A stretch of 64,000 nucleotides of DNA. Origin: Mycobacterium sp. BK086. Lineage in GTDB: Bacteria > Actinomycetota > Actinomycetes > Mycobacteriales > Mycobacteriaceae. Below, in pieces: positions 29,498 through 39,364 of the stretch (its first letter is position 1; each line of letters starts with the position of its first letter). A model generated the notes under the pieces. That model saw only the letters and a program-made list of their open reading frames with translations. It ran no database searches and was not told the DNA's origin. The DNA is taken from positions 992,001-1,056,000 of the forward strand of contig SNWL01000004.1 of assembly GCA_004362315.1 (NCBI GenBank). The letters are read 5' to 3'. The translations under genes were made by a program, and so were the position numbers.

Positions 29498-29721
29498 TGT
29501 GTGAGCTTGTCCACCGGGATCGCCAGCCGTATCGGCAGCGTCTTCTTGCATTGGCGGCACGTGAATGTGTCCCGGCCAACGAACACCGTCTGCGGGCAAT
29601 TGCATATCCCGCACCTGGCTTTCCTGCGAGACAGGATCCCCCAACCCATGACGAAATTGTGCACCCCGCGCAGGGCGTCCCATGACCAAATGAGCGCTCC
29701 GCTTCCTAGATATTTGAACAT
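29491..29721 (-). CDS. Small zinc-ribbon protein beside attR
   Basis: A 76-aa protein with CGICNCPQTVFVGRDTFTCR and QCKK: C-x2-C...C-x2-C, a zinc ribbon. Its stop and last sense codon lie inside the attR core. Since attB and attR share that sequence on this side, the gene is host-side and unchanged by insertion. No clear ribosome site before the ATG. Function unknown. Confidence 0.55.
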   Translation of the reverse strand: MFKYLGSGALIWSWDALRGVHNFVMGWGILSRRKARCGICNCPQTVFVGRDTFTCRQCKKTLPIRLAIPVDKLTHA

Positions 29722-29846
29722 TCAGCAAACGCGAAATTGACTCGCCCGCAAACGGGCGGAGGACCGTTCGCTGATGCTCTTGGCACGCAACTGAACTCAG
29801 CGAGTTCACAGCTTTGTGAACCTGCCCGTCCGCGCCGGCTACCGCG

Positions 29847-30254
29847 TCAGATTTTCGGCGCCACGTCCACGCTCGGCGGCAGCGGCGATGGCTCTGGTGT
29901 CGCGGAGCGACGCGCAATGGCGAACGCCACCCCGCCGCCGGCCAATGCGAGCCCCAGGAACCCGAACAGAAACAGCCGCCGGCGCCTGCGGTGCTGCGAC
30001 TTACGGGCCTCCTGCAGCAGGTGCGGCAACTCCGCGACGACCTGCTTGACGGCCTCGGCCTCGCCGGCGACCTCGTCGCGCACGGCGCGCGCTTCCCGGG
30101 CCCGTCGCTTGATGGCGCTCGCGGCCGATTCGACGCCATGGGCGCTGACACCGACCACGCCGCGGGTGATGTCCACCGGACCGACTGCGGTGTAGTGCAG
30201 TCCGCGGTTGAGCCGCTCGCGCGAGGTGAGTTTGGCTTCAGTCTTGCGGCCCAT
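29847..30254 (-). CDS. cwsA: Cell wall synthesis protein CwsA
   Basis: A 135-aa homologue of M. tuberculosis Rv0008c, a membrane protein reported to interact with CrgA and Wag31 in division and polar growth. Conserved parts: [20 protein letters not shown] and the C-terminal helix [20 protein letters not shown] followed by RRS...[12 protein letters not shown]. Between them is a charged, probably coiled-coil segment. I use the ATG at 30254, which gives the family N-terminus. Divergent from ppiA. Confidence 0.9.
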   Translation of the reverse strand: MGRKTEAKLTSRERLNRGLHYTAVGPVDITRGVVGVSAHGVESAASAIKRRAREARAVRDEVAGEAEAVKQVVAELPHLLQEARKSQHRRRRRLFLFGFLGLALAGGGVAFAIARRSATPEPSPLPPSVDVAPKI

Positions 30255-30344
30255 CGAAGTCTCCCGACACTGGCAGCTGATTGGTGGTCTCAACACTGCC
30301 ACAGCCACCCGGGGGGTGGCCGCGAGTTGGGGCACTCGGCGGTA

Positions 30345-30890
30345 GTGGCAGACTCAGATCCCGTGACTAGCTCCATTGCAACCGCGACCGCGACCCTGCA
30401 CACCAACCGCGGCGACATCAAGATCGCGCTGTTCGGTAACCACGCCCCCAAGACCGTCGCCAACTTCGTTGGACTGGCTCAGGGCACCAAGGAGTACTCG
30501 ACGCAGAACGCATCGGGCAGCACGTCCGGGCCGTTCTACGACGGCGCGGTCTTCCACCGCGTCATCGACGGCTTCATGATCCAGGGCGGTGACCCGACCG
30601 GCACCGGCCGCGGTGGACCCGGCTACAAGTTCGCCGACGAGTTCCACCCCGAGCTGCAGTTCGACAAGCCTTACCTGCTGGCGATGGCCAACGCCGGGCC
30701 CGGCACCAACGGCTCCCAGTTCTTCATCACCGTCGGCAAGACCCCGCACCTCAACCGTCGCCACACCATCTTCGGTGAGGTCGTCGACCCGGAGTCGCAG
30801 AAGGTCGTCGACGCGATCGCCACGACGGCCACCGATCGCAACGATCGGCCCAACGACGCCGTCGTGATCGAGTCCGTCACCATCTCCTAG
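30345..30890 (+). CDS. ppiA: Peptidyl-prolyl cis-trans isomerase A (cyclophilin)
   Basis: Catalyses proline isomerisation during folding (181 aa, as in M. tuberculosis PpiA). Cyclophilin motifs: [20 protein letters not shown] (catalytic Arg in FHR), [16 protein letters not shown] and [11 protein letters not shown]. The GTG at 30345 gives [10 protein letters not shown], similar to the M. tuberculosis N-terminus; a GTG at 30363 is the alternative. No signal peptide, so cytoplasmic. Confidence 0.95.
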   Translation: MADSDPVTSSIATATATLHTNRGDIKIALFGNHAPKTVANFVGLAQGTKEYSTQNASGSTSGPFYDGAVFHRVIDGFMIQGGDPTGTGRGGPGYKFADEFHPELQFDKPYLLAMANAGPGTNGSQFFITVGKTPHLNRRHTIFGEVVDPESQKVVDAIATTATDRNDRPNDAVVIESVTIS

Positions 30891-30896
30891 CGTTAA

Positions 30897-30947
30897 GTCA
30901 GAACTGGGAGCGAAATTCCTCGCCGGAATCTCGCTCCCAGTTCTGAC
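30897..30947. terminator. Long bidirectional hairpin between ppiA and the PH-domain gene
   Basis: Perfect 17-bp outer arms (30897-30913 and 30931-30947) with an inner ATTCC/GGAAT stem. It stands between two convergent genes; no T run on either side. Confidence 0.8.
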
Positions 30948-30957
30948 TCAACGGGCG

Positions 30958-31374
30958 CTAGCGACCCGCGAAGCCCGCGTCGGTCAGCGCGTCCAGCACG
31001 CTCAGCGGGTCGGTGCCGAGGTCCCATCGGCTGAGCACGAGCAGCCTGTCGGCGGTCGTCTCGATCTCCAGCAGCCGTGTCTTGCGGCCGATGCGGCGGA
31101 ACTCCGTGATCCGGATCAGGGTGATGTCGGGACGCCGCAGCGTCAGCTCGCGAAACCACCCGCGGTACACCAGCGCGTCACCGGTGATAGCCAGCTTGGG
31201 TCTGGCTCGCCATGATCCGAATGCGAACCCGAGTAGCCCCACCGCAGCAATCGCGGTGAGGATCCGGCCGGGGGGATCTGTGACCACGGTCACACAACCG
31301 ATAGCCATCACGATACCCGCGATGCCAAGACCTGCGACGGCCCCGATTTTCGGGCCCCAACTAGTTTGCTGCAT
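30958..31374 (-). CDS. PH-like domain membrane protein (Rv0010c homologue)
   Basis: A 138-aa protein. Two membrane helices near the N-terminus (IGAVAGLGIAGIVMAIGCVT; ILTAIAAVGLLGFAFGSW) precede a bacterial PH-like domain (LAITGDALVYRGWFRELTLR; LLEIETTADRLLVLSRWDLG). Conserved between ppiA and crgA in mycobacteria; role unknown. The ATG at 31374 gives MQQTSWGPK, like the M. tuberculosis protein. Confidence 0.88.
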   Translation of the reverse strand: MQQTSWGPKIGAVAGLGIAGIVMAIGCVTVVTDPPGRILTAIAAVGLLGFAFGSWRARPKLAITGDALVYRGWFRELTLRRPDITLIRITEFRRIGRKTRLLEIETTADRLLVLSRWDLGTDPLSVLDALTDAGFAGR

Positions 31375-31440
31375 GGCGCTCTCGAGTGCGTCTACCGTGG
31401 GTGATGCAGTTATCCACAAGTGCTATCAACAATGGGGATG

Positions 31441-31458
31441 AATCACACGCGTGTGATT
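31441..31458. promoter_or_regulatory. Perfect 18-bp palindrome between the PH-domain gene and crgA
   Basis: AATCACACGCGTGTGATT, 67 bp upstream of the PH-domain gene start and downstream of crgA. Looks like a regulator site; protein unknown. Confidence 0.45.
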
Positions 31459-31529
31459 GGGTGACCAGAAGGTTGCCAGCCTCAAAACGGTGAACGCACA
31501 GCACGAATCCTCTAAGGTGTACGCCGCGA

Positions 31530-31811
31530 TCAACGCCACCGCATTGTCAGCAACAATCCGGTGATCATGAATGCGAAGGCGATCGCGTAGTTCCACGGGC
31601 CGAGTTTGGCCATCCACTCGAGCGCGGTCGGAACGTCCAGACCGGAGGCCGCGAGCTGGAACACCAGCAACCAGGCCAGCCCGATCAGCATCAGGCTGAT
31701 GAACAGCACGACGAACCACACGCTCGACGGCCCGGCCTTCACCTTGACCGGAGTGCGGCTCACCGGTTTGACGGTGAAGTCGGTCTTCTTGCGAACCTTG
31801 GACTTGGGCAT
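31530..31811 (-). CDS. crgA: Cell division protein CrgA
   Basis: A 93-aa two-helix membrane protein that bridges FtsZ, FtsQ, FtsI and CwsA in actinobacterial division. Basic N-terminus ([16 protein letters not shown]), helices [20 protein letters not shown] and [17 protein letters not shown]. Start at the ATG at 31811 gives the family length; longer frames run into the divergent neighbour. Confidence 0.96.
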   Translation of the reverse strand: MPKSKVRKKTDFTVKPVSRTPVKVKAGPSSVWFVVLFISLMLIGLAWLLVFQLAASGLDVPTALEWMAKLGPWNYAIAFAFMITGLLLTMRWR

Positions 31812-31860
31812 GGGTACCTTCGGGCCGGGATCTTCTGCGACGATGGTGCGCAGATCGACT

Positions 31861-32652
31861 ATGAGATTAACGCAGCGGCGCCGCGACCCGACAACTCCGG
31901 CACCAGCGACGACGGGTGCCAGGCGCTCGCCGTGGCGGTTCGGCGTCCCGATCGTGTGCCTGCTCGCCGGTGTTCTGCTGGCCGCCACCCACGGTGTTTC
32001 CGGTGGTAGCGAGATCCGCCGGGCCGATTCACCGCGACTGGTCGACCTGGTCCACGACGCGCAGAACTCGGTCGACCGGCTGAACGCCCAGCGCGACGGG
32101 CTTGCCGCGCAGGTCGACTCGACCCACGGGGCATCGGCGGGTACCGCGCTGGCCGCCATGCTGGCGCGTGCCGACGAACTGGCCGGTGAGGCCGGACTGG
32201 ATCCGGTGCATGGCGCCGGGCTGATCGTCACGCTGTCCGACGCCCAGCGCGACGCCAACGGGCGCTTCCCCCGCGACGCGTCCCCCGACGATCTGGTGGT
32301 CCATCAGCAGGACATCCAGGCGGTGCTCAACGCGCTGTGGAGCGCAGGCGCCGAGGCGATCCAGATGCAGGACCAACGCATCATCGGCACCTCGGCACCG
32401 CGCTGTGTCGGCAACACTCTGCTGCTGAACGGGCGCACCTACAGCCCGCCGTACACCATCACCGCGATCGGCGATGCCGATGCCATGCGGGCGGCCCTGG
32501 CCGCCGCTCCCCTGGTGACCCTTTACAAGCAGTACGTCGTGCGATTCGGGCTGGGCTACAGCGAGCAGACCCGCGACGACATCACGGTCGCCGGCTATAC
32601 CGGACCGGTCCGGATGCGCTACGCCCAGCCGATCGGTCCAGTCGGATATTGA
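31861..32652 (+). CDS. DUF881 protein (Rv0012 homologue)
   Basis: A 263-aa protein with one N-terminal membrane anchor ([20 protein letters not shown]) and an outer DUF881 domain with a coiled-coil start ([20 protein letters not shown]) and the core [20 protein letters not shown] and [20 protein letters not shown]. Related DUF881 proteins are linked to division in Gram-positives; the role here is unknown. Start ATG at 31861, divergent from crgA with 49 bp between. Confidence 0.92.
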   Translation: MRLTQRRRDPTTPAPATTGARRSPWRFGVPIVCLLAGVLLAATHGVSGGSEIRRADSPRLVDLVHDAQNSVDRLNAQRDGLAAQVDSTHGASAGTALAAMLARADELAGEAGLDPVHGAGLIVTLSDAQRDANGRFPRDASPDDLVVHQQDIQAVLNALWSAGAEAIQMQDQRIIGTSAPRCVGNTLLLNGRTYSPPYTITAIGDADAMRAALAAAPLVTLYKQYVVRFGLGYSEQTRDDITVAGYTGPVRMRYAQPIGPVGY

Positions 32653-32679
32653 GTGGATCCGCCCAGGTAATCTGGCCGG

Positions 32680-33363
32680 GTGCAGGTCTTGGTCGTCGAC
32701 AATTACGACAGCTTCGTGTTCAACCTGGTCCAGTATTTGGGCCAGCTCGGTGTGGACGCGCAGGTCTGGCGTAACGACGACGCCCGCCTGGCTGACGAGG
32801 CCGCCGTCGCCGCCGAATTCGACGGAGTGCTGCTGAGCCCGGGGCCCGGTACCCCGGAACGGGCCGGCGCGTCGATCCCGCTGGTGCGCGCCTGCGCTGC
32901 CGCGGCCACCCCGCTGCTCGGCGTGTGCCTGGGACACCAGGCGATCGGCGTGGCATTCGGGGGAACGGTCGATCGGGCGCCCGAGCTCCTGCACGGCAAG
33001 ACCAGCACCGTCTATCACACCAATGAAGGTGTGCTGCAAGGACTTTCGAATCCCTTCACGGCGACGCGGTACCACTCGCTGACCATCCTGCCCGACACCG
33101 TCCCGGCCGAGCTGGAGGTCACCGGGCGGACGAAGAGCGGCGTGATCATGGCCGTGCGCCACGTGGAGCTGCCCATCCACGGTGTGCAGTTCCACCCCGA
33201 GTCGATCCTGACCGAGGGCGGCCACCGGATGTTGGCCAACTGGCTCGGCTACTGCGGGCAGGCCCCGGAGGAGACGCTGGTGCGCCGCCTCGAGCAGGAG
33301 GTTGCCGACACCGTGCGGCACGCGCTCGGCGGCGGTGAGCCCGCCCTTACGACGCGAAGCTGA
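32680..33363 (+). CDS. trpG: Glutamine amidotransferase of anthranilate/aminodeoxychorismate synthase
   Basis: A 227-aa class I amidotransferase that supplies ammonia to TrpE or PabB for tryptophan or folate. N-terminal VLVVDNYDSFVFNLVQYLG, oxyanion region LLSPGPGTPE, nucleophile C83 (GVCLGHQ) and the His/Glu of GVQFHPES. One such gene per mycobacterial genome probably serves both pathways. Its end overlaps the convergent pknB end by 17 bp. Confidence 0.94.
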   Translation: MQVLVVDNYDSFVFNLVQYLGQLGVDAQVWRNDDARLADEAAVAAEFDGVLLSPGPGTPERAGASIPLVRACAAAATPLLGVCLGHQAIGVAFGGTVDRAPELLHGKTSTVYHTNEGVLQGLSNPFTATRYHSLTILPDTVPAELEVTGRTKSGVIMAVRHVELPIHGVQFHPESILTEGGHRMLANWLGYCGQAPEETLVRRLEQEVADTVRHALGGGEPALTTRS

Positions 33364-35224
33364 GGGTGATCGTCGCGTTGAAGTTCACCCCGGTGCCCGC
33401 CGGGGGGCTTTGGGTCACGACGGCGTTGGAGCGCTGACCGCTGTTCTGGACGTCGGCGCCTTTGTCGAGAATCCCGGTCCACCCCAGTGCTGCCAGCCGT
33501 TGCTGGGCGTCGGTCCAGAATTGCCCGACGAGGTTGGGCATGACGAACTGATTGCCCTTGGACACCTTGATCTGGATCGGGGTGTCCTGAGGCACGGTCT
33601 GTCCGTTGGCCGGATCGGTCCCGACCACGTTGCCGGCCGGCTCGGAGCTGTCAGTGGGTACCGGCACGGTGTTCAGGAAGCCCGACGCGGTGAGAATCTG
33701 CTTGGCCACGTCGGTGTTCTGCCCGGCGACCACCGGAACCTCGGCGTTCTGTGGACCGTTGCCGACGACGATCGTGATCTCGTTGGTGATCGCCGAGAGC
33801 TGGTTGGCCGGTGGAACAGTGGACAGAACTTTGTCCTTCTGGTCCGGGGTCGACGGCGAGTTAGTCGGCTTGAACTTGGTGAACCCGGCATCCTTGAGCT
33901 TCTGCGTGCAGTCAGCGGCAGACATCGTCGTGCAGTCGGGGACCTCTACCTGCTTCGGGCCGATCGACACGTTGATCGCGATATCGTCACCGGCGCTGGC
34001 CATCGAGCCCGCCGGCGGATCGGTGTCAATGACTTTTTCCGGCAGAACGGTGTTGTCCTGCTTGGTCTCGGTGTGGATCTTGAAGCCCTTGTTCTGCAAA
34101 GCCGCGATCGCGTCGGCCGATGACTGGCCGCGCACGTCGGGAATCTGAACATCGCGGGGGCTTCCGCTGACCATGTTGATGCCGATCGTCACGACGACGG
34201 TCAGGATGGCCAGGATCGCGACCACGATCAGCCAGCGCCCGATCGATCCCCCGGCGGCGCGATCGTTCTCCACAAAGGCCGCTGACCGCGGGATCTCGTC
34301 GGTGTCGTCACCCCGGGAGGGGACCGCCGGCGCGTTGAGCATGGACGTCCGCTCGGCGGCGCTGAACACCTTGGGCGCCTCGGGCGATTCCCCGTTGTGC
34401 ACGCGCACCAGATCCGTGCGCATCTCGGCGGCGGTCTGGTAGCGGTTGTCCGGATTCTTGGCCAGCGCCTTGAGCACGACGGCATCCAGCTCGGGAGAAA
34501 TGCCCGAATGCTTCTGCGACGGTGCCACCGGATCCTCGCGGACATGCTGGTAGGCCACCGCCACCGGCGAATCGCCGACGAACGGCGGCTCTCCGGTCAG
34601 GATTTCGTAGAGCACGCAGCCCAGCGAGTAGACGTCGGAGCGGGCGTCGACCTTCTCGCCGCGCGCCTGCTCAGGGGAAAGATATTGCGCGGTGCCGATC
34701 ACGGCCGCGGTCTGTGTGACGTTGTTGGCGTCGGCCAGGGCGCGGGCGATGCCGAAGTCCATCACCTTCACCGCGCCGGCCTTGGAGATCATGATGTTCG
34801 CCGGTTTGACATCGCGGTGGATGATGCCGTGCTGGTGGCTAAAGTTCAGTGCCTGGCAGGCGTCGGCGATCACCTCGATGGCCCGCTTGTAGGGCATCGG
34901 GCCATCGGTGTGCACGATGTCGCGCAGCGTGACGCCGTCGACGTACTCCATGACGATGTAGGGCAGCGGCCCGTTCGGCGTCTCGGCCTCACCGGTGTCA
35001 TAGACCGCGACAATCGCGGGATGGTTCAGCGCGGCGGCGTTCTGCGCTTCGCGGCGGAACCGCAGATAGAAGCTGGGATCGCGGGCCAGGTCGGCGCGCA
35101 GCACCTTGACCGCCACGTCCCGGTGCAGCCGGGTGTCGCGCGCCAGATGTACCTCGGACATGCCACCGAAGCCGAGGATCTCGCCCAGCTCGTAGCGGTC
35201 CGACAGATGCTGTGGGGTGGTCAT
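33347..35224 (-). CDS. pknB: Serine/threonine protein kinase PknB with PASTA domains
   Basis: Essential-type receptor kinase that senses peptidoglycan fragments and controls growth and division (625 aa; M. tuberculosis 626). Kinase domain with [14 protein letters not shown]40, [15 protein letters not shown] and activation loop [21 protein letters not shown] juxtamembrane linker leads to one helix ([20 protein letters not shown]) and four outer PASTA repeats. The ATG at 35224 overlaps the pknA stop by ATGA. Last gene of the fhaA... operon. Confidence 0.98.
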   Translation of the reverse strand: MTTPQHLSDRYELGEILGFGGMSEVHLARDTRLHRDVAVKVLRADLARDPSFYLRFRREAQNAAALNHPAIVAVYDTGEAETPNGPLPYIVMEYVDGVTLRDIVHTDGPMPYKRAIEVIADACQALNFSHQHGIIHRDVKPANIMISKAGAVKVMDFGIARALADANNVTQTAAVIGTAQYLSPEQARGEKVDARSDVYSLGCVLYEILTGEPPFVGDSPVAVAYQHVREDPVAPSQKHSGISPELDAVVLKALAKNPDNRYQTAAEMRTDLVRVHNGESPEAPKVFSAAERTSMLNAPAVPSRGDDTDEIPRSAAFVENDRAAGGSIGRWLIVVAILAILTVVVTIGINMVSGSPRDVQIPDVRGQSSADAIAALQNKGFKIHTETKQDNTVLPEKVIDTDPPAGSMASAGDDIAINVSIGPKQVEVPDCTTMSAADCTQKLKDAGFTKFKPTNSPSTPDQKDKVLSTVPPANQLSAITNEITIVVGNGPQNAEVPVVAGQNTDVAKQILTASGFLNTVPVPTDSSEPAGNVVGTDPANGQTVPQDTPIQIKVSKGNQFVMPNLVGQFWTDAQQRLAALGWTGILDKGADVQNSGQRSNAVVTQSPPAGTGVNFNATITLSFAS

Positions 35225-36492
35225 CGCGGTTTCTCGTCGTGTCGATCCGGTTCGCACAGAGCAGCTATAGCCACACTGGCAGCGGTGAATCGGATTGGCC
35301 CGATCTGCCCTCCAGAATTACCCGTGACCGGGCCTTCCGTCCAACCGCTCGGGGCGGCCGTCGGGGTGACCGTATCGGTGACGGTCTGCTCCACCGGCTT
35401 GTTGTCCTTGCGGTCGCGGTCGGCCAGCACGATCAGGATGGCGCTGATGATCGCCAGTGCACCCAGCACACCCGCGGCCCAGAGCAGAGCCCGCTGACCC
35501 GAGGAGAACGTGCGCCGCGGGGCCGGTGGGCGGTGGCTGCCGGTGTTGGCGCGAGGGCGCGTGCCGGTCGCGGGCGCGGCAGGCATGCGGGGCGAGCTGC
35601 CGGGAATCGACGCCGGGGTGGCGCGGATGGTCGGTGCCGAGTTGGGCCGCGGGGGCCGGCGTCCGGCGCGCACCGCGGCCGTGGCGTCGGCGAACTGTCC
35701 GCCGTTGCGGTAGCGCATGCCCGGGTTCTTCACCAGGGTGATCTCGATCAGCTCGCGCACGTTGGGCGGCAGATCGGCGGGCAGCGGTGCCGGCGTCTCC
35801 TTGATGTGCTTCATCGCGACCGTCAGCGCGCCATCACCGATGAACGGGCGCTTGCCCGAAACCGCTTCGTAGCCAACGACTCCCAGCGAGTACACGTCAC
35901 TGGCCGCGGTGGCATCGTGGCCGAGGGCCTGTTCGGGGGCGATGTACTGCGCGGTGCCCATCACCATGCCGGTCTGGGTGACCGGGGCGGCGTCGACGGC
36001 CTTGGCGATACCGAAGTCGGTGAGCTTCACCTGGCCGGTCGGCGTGATGAGGATGTTGCCGGGCTTGACGTCGCGGTGCACCAGGCCGGCGGCGTGCGCG
36101 ACCTGAAGGGCGCGGCCGGTCTGCTCCAGCATGTCCAGCGCATGGCGCAGCGACAGTCGGCCGGTGCGTTTGATCACCGAGTTCAGCGGTTCACCGTTGA
36201 TGAGTTCCATCACCAGGTACGCAGTGCGGCCCTCGCCGTCCATGTCGGTCTCGCCGTAGTCGTGCACCGCGGCGATGCCGGGGTGGTTGAGCATGGCGAC
36301 CGTGCGCGCCTCGGCCCGGAACCGTTCGACGAACTCGGGGTCGGACGTGAATTCCTGCTTGAGTACCTTGACCGCGACCCGGCGTCCCAGCCGGCTGTCG
36401 ACGGCCTCCCACACCTGGCCCATACCGCCGGTGGCGATCAGGCGCTGCAGGCGATAGCGGCCCGACAGCGTCACTCCTACGCGGGGACTCAT
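35221..36492 (-). CDS. pknA: Serine/threonine protein kinase PknA
   Basis: A 423-aa membrane kinase that acts with PknB on cell shape and division proteins. Motifs: [38 protein letters not shown] and [18 protein letters not shown] Pro/Arg-rich linker (280-340) is followed by one helix ([20 protein letters not shown]) and a short outer tail without PASTA domains. ATGA overlaps with pbpA upstream and pknB downstream. Confidence 0.97.
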   Translation of the reverse strand: MSPRVGVTLSGRYRLQRLIATGGMGQVWEAVDSRLGRRVAVKVLKQEFTSDPEFVERFRAEARTVAMLNHPGIAAVHDYGETDMDGEGRTAYLVMELINGEPLNSVIKRTGRLSLRHALDMLEQTGRALQVAHAAGLVHRDVKPGNILITPTGQVKLTDFGIAKAVDAAPVTQTGMVMGTAQYIAPEQALGHDATAASDVYSLGVVGYEAVSGKRPFIGDGALTVAMKHIKETPAPLPADLPPNVRELIEITLVKNPGMRYRNGGQFADATAAVRAGRRPPRPNSAPTIRATPASIPGSSPRMPAAPATGTRPRANTGSHRPPAPRRTFSSGQRALLWAAGVLGALAIISAILIVLADRDRKDNKPVEQTVTDTVTPTAAPSGWTEGPVTGNSGGQIGPIRFTAASVAIAALCEPDRHDEKPR

Positions 36493-37964
36493 GCGGCCCC
36501 CTGTAGCGCAGCGGCGATGGTTGCTCGCCCGACTGGCGCGGCCAGCGCACCGCCGGTCGCCGAGAGCCGGTCGCCGCCGTTCTCGATCAGCACCGACACC
36601 GCCACCTTGGGGCTCTGTGCGGGCGCGAATGCGATGTACCAGGCATGTGGAGGAGTGTTTCGTGGGTCGGTACCGTGCTCTGCGGTACCCGTCTTGGATG
36701 CGATCTGCACGCCGGGAATCGCCCCTTTCTGCTGGGTCATCTGCTCGGCGCCGATCATCAAATCTGTTAGCTTAGCCGCGACCTGCTGCGAGACGGCGCG
36801 GCGCTGCTCCTGCGGAGCCGCGGTAGCGATGTTGGACAAGTCCGGTCCCTTGAGGCTGTCCACCAGATACGGCTGCATCATCACACCGGAGTTGGCGATC
36901 GTCGCCGCTACCAACGCGTTCTGCAAGGGTGTCACCGCCACGTCTTTCTGACCCATGCTCGACATACCCAGCGCGGCGGCGTCGGACATCGGGCCGATCG
37001 TCGACTCCGCCACTTCCAGCGGAATCGGCGCTGGCGGGCTGTCGAACCCGAACGCCTGCGCGGCGCTGCGCAGGGCGTCGGCACCCACTCGGATACCCAG
37101 TTCGACGAAAGCTGTATTGCAGGATCGGGCGAAGGCCTCCCGCAGCGAGGCGGTCGGGCCGCTGCCGCACGGCGTACCGCCGTAGTTCTCCAAGGTGGCC
37201 GTGCTGTTGGGCAGCTGGATCTGCGGTGAGCTGGTGAGCTGATCGGTATCGCTCATCCCGGCCTGCAGTGCCGCCGCGGTGGTGATCACCTTGAACGTGG
37301 ACCCAGGCGGGAACGTCTCGGCGATCGCCCGGTTGGTCAGTGGCGAGGCGGGGTCGTCGCGCAGCTGCTGCCACGCCGTGCCCTGTTCCTCGGTGTCGTG
37401 GGTGGCCAGCAGGTTGGGGTCGTAGGACGGGGAGGACACCATCGCCAGGACCTTGCCGGTCGACGGTTCCAGCGCCACCACGGAGCCGCGGCAACCGCCG
37501 GTGCAGCCCTGCTGCATCGCCTCCCAGGCCGCCTGCTGAATGCGCGGGACGATCGTGGTGTCGACGTTGCCGCCGCGCGGGTCGCGGCCGGTGAAGAAGT
37601 CGGCCAGCCGGCGCCCGAAGAGCCGTTGATCCGAGCCGTTGAGGATGCCGTCCTCGGCACGCTCCAGCCCGGTGCTCGAGTAGCGCAGTGAGTAGAAGCC
37701 CGTAATCGGTGCGTACACATAGGGATTCGGGTACACGCGCAGGAATCGGTAGTGCCCGTTGGTGGATACCGAGTAGGCAAGCAGCTGCCCGCCCGCGGTG
37801 ATCTGGCCGCGCTGGCGGGAGTATTCGTCGAGCAGCACCCGCTGGTTGCGCGGATCGGCGCGCAGGCCGTCCGCCTTGAAGACCTGGGTGACCGTCGCAT
37901 TGAGCAACAGCAGCACGATCAGCGCCATGATCATCACCGATATGCGGCGCAGTGAGGTGTTCAT
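36489..37964 (-). CDS. pbpA: Penicillin-binding protein PbpA (class B transpeptidase)
   Basis: Cross-links peptidoglycan at the septum (491 aa, same as M. tuberculosis). One N-terminal helix ([18 protein letters not shown]), a dimerisation domain, then transpeptidase motifs S-x-x-K in [16 protein letters not shown]-x-N in SCNTAF and KTGTAEHG. Sits between rodA and pknA; the partner SEDS protein is RodA. The start overlaps the rodA stop (ATGA). Confidence 0.97.
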   Translation of the reverse strand: MNTSLRRISVMIMALIVLLLLNATVTQVFKADGLRADPRNQRVLLDEYSRQRGQITAGGQLLAYSVSTNGHYRFLRVYPNPYVYAPITGFYSLRYSSTGLERAEDGILNGSDQRLFGRRLADFFTGRDPRGGNVDTTIVPRIQQAAWEAMQQGCTGGCRGSVVALEPSTGKVLAMVSSPSYDPNLLATHDTEEQGTAWQQLRDDPASPLTNRAIAETFPPGSTFKVITTAAALQAGMSDTDQLTSSPQIQLPNSTATLENYGGTPCGSGPTASLREAFARSCNTAFVELGIRVGADALRSAAQAFGFDSPPAPIPLEVAESTIGPMSDAAALGMSSMGQKDVAVTPLQNALVAATIANSGVMMQPYLVDSLKGPDLSNIATAAPQEQRRAVSQQVAAKLTDLMIGAEQMTQQKGAIPGVQIASKTGTAEHGTDPRNTPPHAWYIAFAPAQSPKVAVSVLIENGGDRLSATGGALAAPVGRATIAAALQGAA

Positions 37965-39364
37965 ACCCGCTCGATCACCTCGGTACTGGAGGCCGCGATG
38001 GACGTGTGCGGGTTGGTGATGATCGGGCGCCGGGCGGCATGCGAGATCTTGACCAGGATGGCCAGCAGCACATAGTTGGCGACCAGTGACGAGCCGCCGT
38101 AGGACATCCACGGGGTGGTCAGCCCGGTCAGCGGGATCAGTCCGGTGACGCCGCCGACGACGATGAACAGCTGGATCGCCAGCGTCGAGGCCAGCCCGGC
38201 GGCCAGCAGCTTGCCGAAGCTGTCCCGCACCGCGATCGCGGTGCGCAGCCCCCGCACGATCACGATCGTGTACAGCATCAGCACACCGGCCAGCCCGACC
38301 AGGCCCAGCTCCTCACCGATCGCGGCGGTGATGAAGTCGGTGGAGGCGGCGGGCACGGTGCCCGGCTGGCCGTTGCCAAGACCCGTGCCGAAGATGCCGC
38401 CGGTAGCAAAGCTGAACTGCGACTGGACCATTTGATAGCCGGCACCCTCGGGATCGCCGAACGGGTCGAGCCAGGTCTGCACCCGCACCCGCACATGGCC
38501 GAACAAGTAGTAGGCCACCACGCTGCCGGCGGCGAACAGGCTCAGACCGATCACCACCCAGCTGAACCGCTCGGTGGCGATGTAAACCATCACCAGGAAC
38601 GAGGCGTACAGCAGCAGCGAGGTGCCCAGGTCTTTCTCGAAGACCATGACGCCGACCGAGACGATCCAGGCGGCCAGCAGCGGTGCCAGGTCGCGCGGCC
38701 GCGGCAGATCGGTGCCCAGGATGTGCTTGCCCGCGCTGGTGAACACATCGCGCTTGGCCACCAGCACGGCAGCGAAGAAGATCAGCAGCAGAATCTTGGA
38801 GAACTCGGCGGGCTGAATACTGAAGCCCGGGAAGCGAATCCAGATCTTGGCGCCGTTGGTCTCGGAGAAGTGCGCGGGCAGGACAGCCGGAATGGCAAGC
38901 AGCACAAGGCCGATCAGTCCGAAGGTGTATCCGTAGCGGGCCAGGATGCGGTGGTCCTTGAGGAACACGACCACGAGTGAGAAGCCGACGACACCGACGA
39001 GGGTCCACAGCATCTGCTGTTCCTCGCTGGGACCGCGCTGGGTGGTCAATGCGCCGCCGATCAGGTCGAGGCGGTGGATCATCACCAGGCCAAGGCCGTT
39101 CAGCAGCGCGACGACCGGCAGCAGCACCGGGTCGGCATAGGGCGCGAAGCGCCGGATGGCCAGGTGCGCGCAGACGAACAAGGTGAGGTACGCCAGTGTG
39201 GAGCTGGCCAGGTCCCAGCTGATGCCCTGCTCTTGGTTGGCCTCGACGATCAGCAGCGCGACGACGGTGATCAGCGTGGCGAAGCACAGCAACAGCAGCT
39301 CGGAATTGCGGCGGGTCGGCATGACCGGAGCCAGCGTGACCGGAGCTTGCGGTTGGGTGCTCAT
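37961..39364 (-). CDS. rodA: SEDS peptidoglycan glycosyltransferase RodA
   Basis: Multi-spanning (about 10-12 helices) SEDS polymerase, 467 aa, that builds glycan strands from lipid II with its class B partner. Recognisable stretches: LIWIRFPGFSIQPAEFSK-like segment, KDLGTSLLLYASFLVMVYIA, FATGGIFGTGLGNGQPG, DFITAAIGEELGLVG and TGLTTPWMSYGGSSLVANY. ATGA coupling with pstP and pbpA. Confidence 0.97.
   Translation of the reverse strand: MSTQPQAPVTLAPVMPTRRNSELLLLCFATLITVVALLIVEANQEQGISWDLASSTLAYLTLFVCAHLAIRRFAPYADPVLLPVVALLNGLGLVMIHRLDLIGGALTTQRGPSEEQQMLWTLVGVVGFSLVVVFLKDHRILARYGYTFGLIGLVLLAIPAVLPAHFSETNGAKIWIRFPGFSIQPAEFSKILLLIFFAAVLVAKRDVFTSAGKHILGTDLPRPRDLAPLLAAWIVSVGVMVFEKDLGTSLLLYASFLVMVYIATERFSWVVIGLSLFAAGSVVAYYLFGHVRVRVQTWLDPFGDPEGAGYQMVQSQFSFATGGIFGTGLGNGQPGTVPAASTDFITAAIGEELGLVGLAGVLMLYTIVIVRGLRTAIAVRDSFGKLLAAGLASTLAIQLFIVVGGVTGLIPLTGLTTPWMSYGGSSLVANYVLLAILVKISHAARRPIITNPHTSIAASSTEVIERV

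Noticed and set aside
33347-33363. Sequencing error at the trpG/pknB overlap
   Set aside because: A 17-bp tail-to-tail overlap is compatible with both full-length proteins, which match family lengths.
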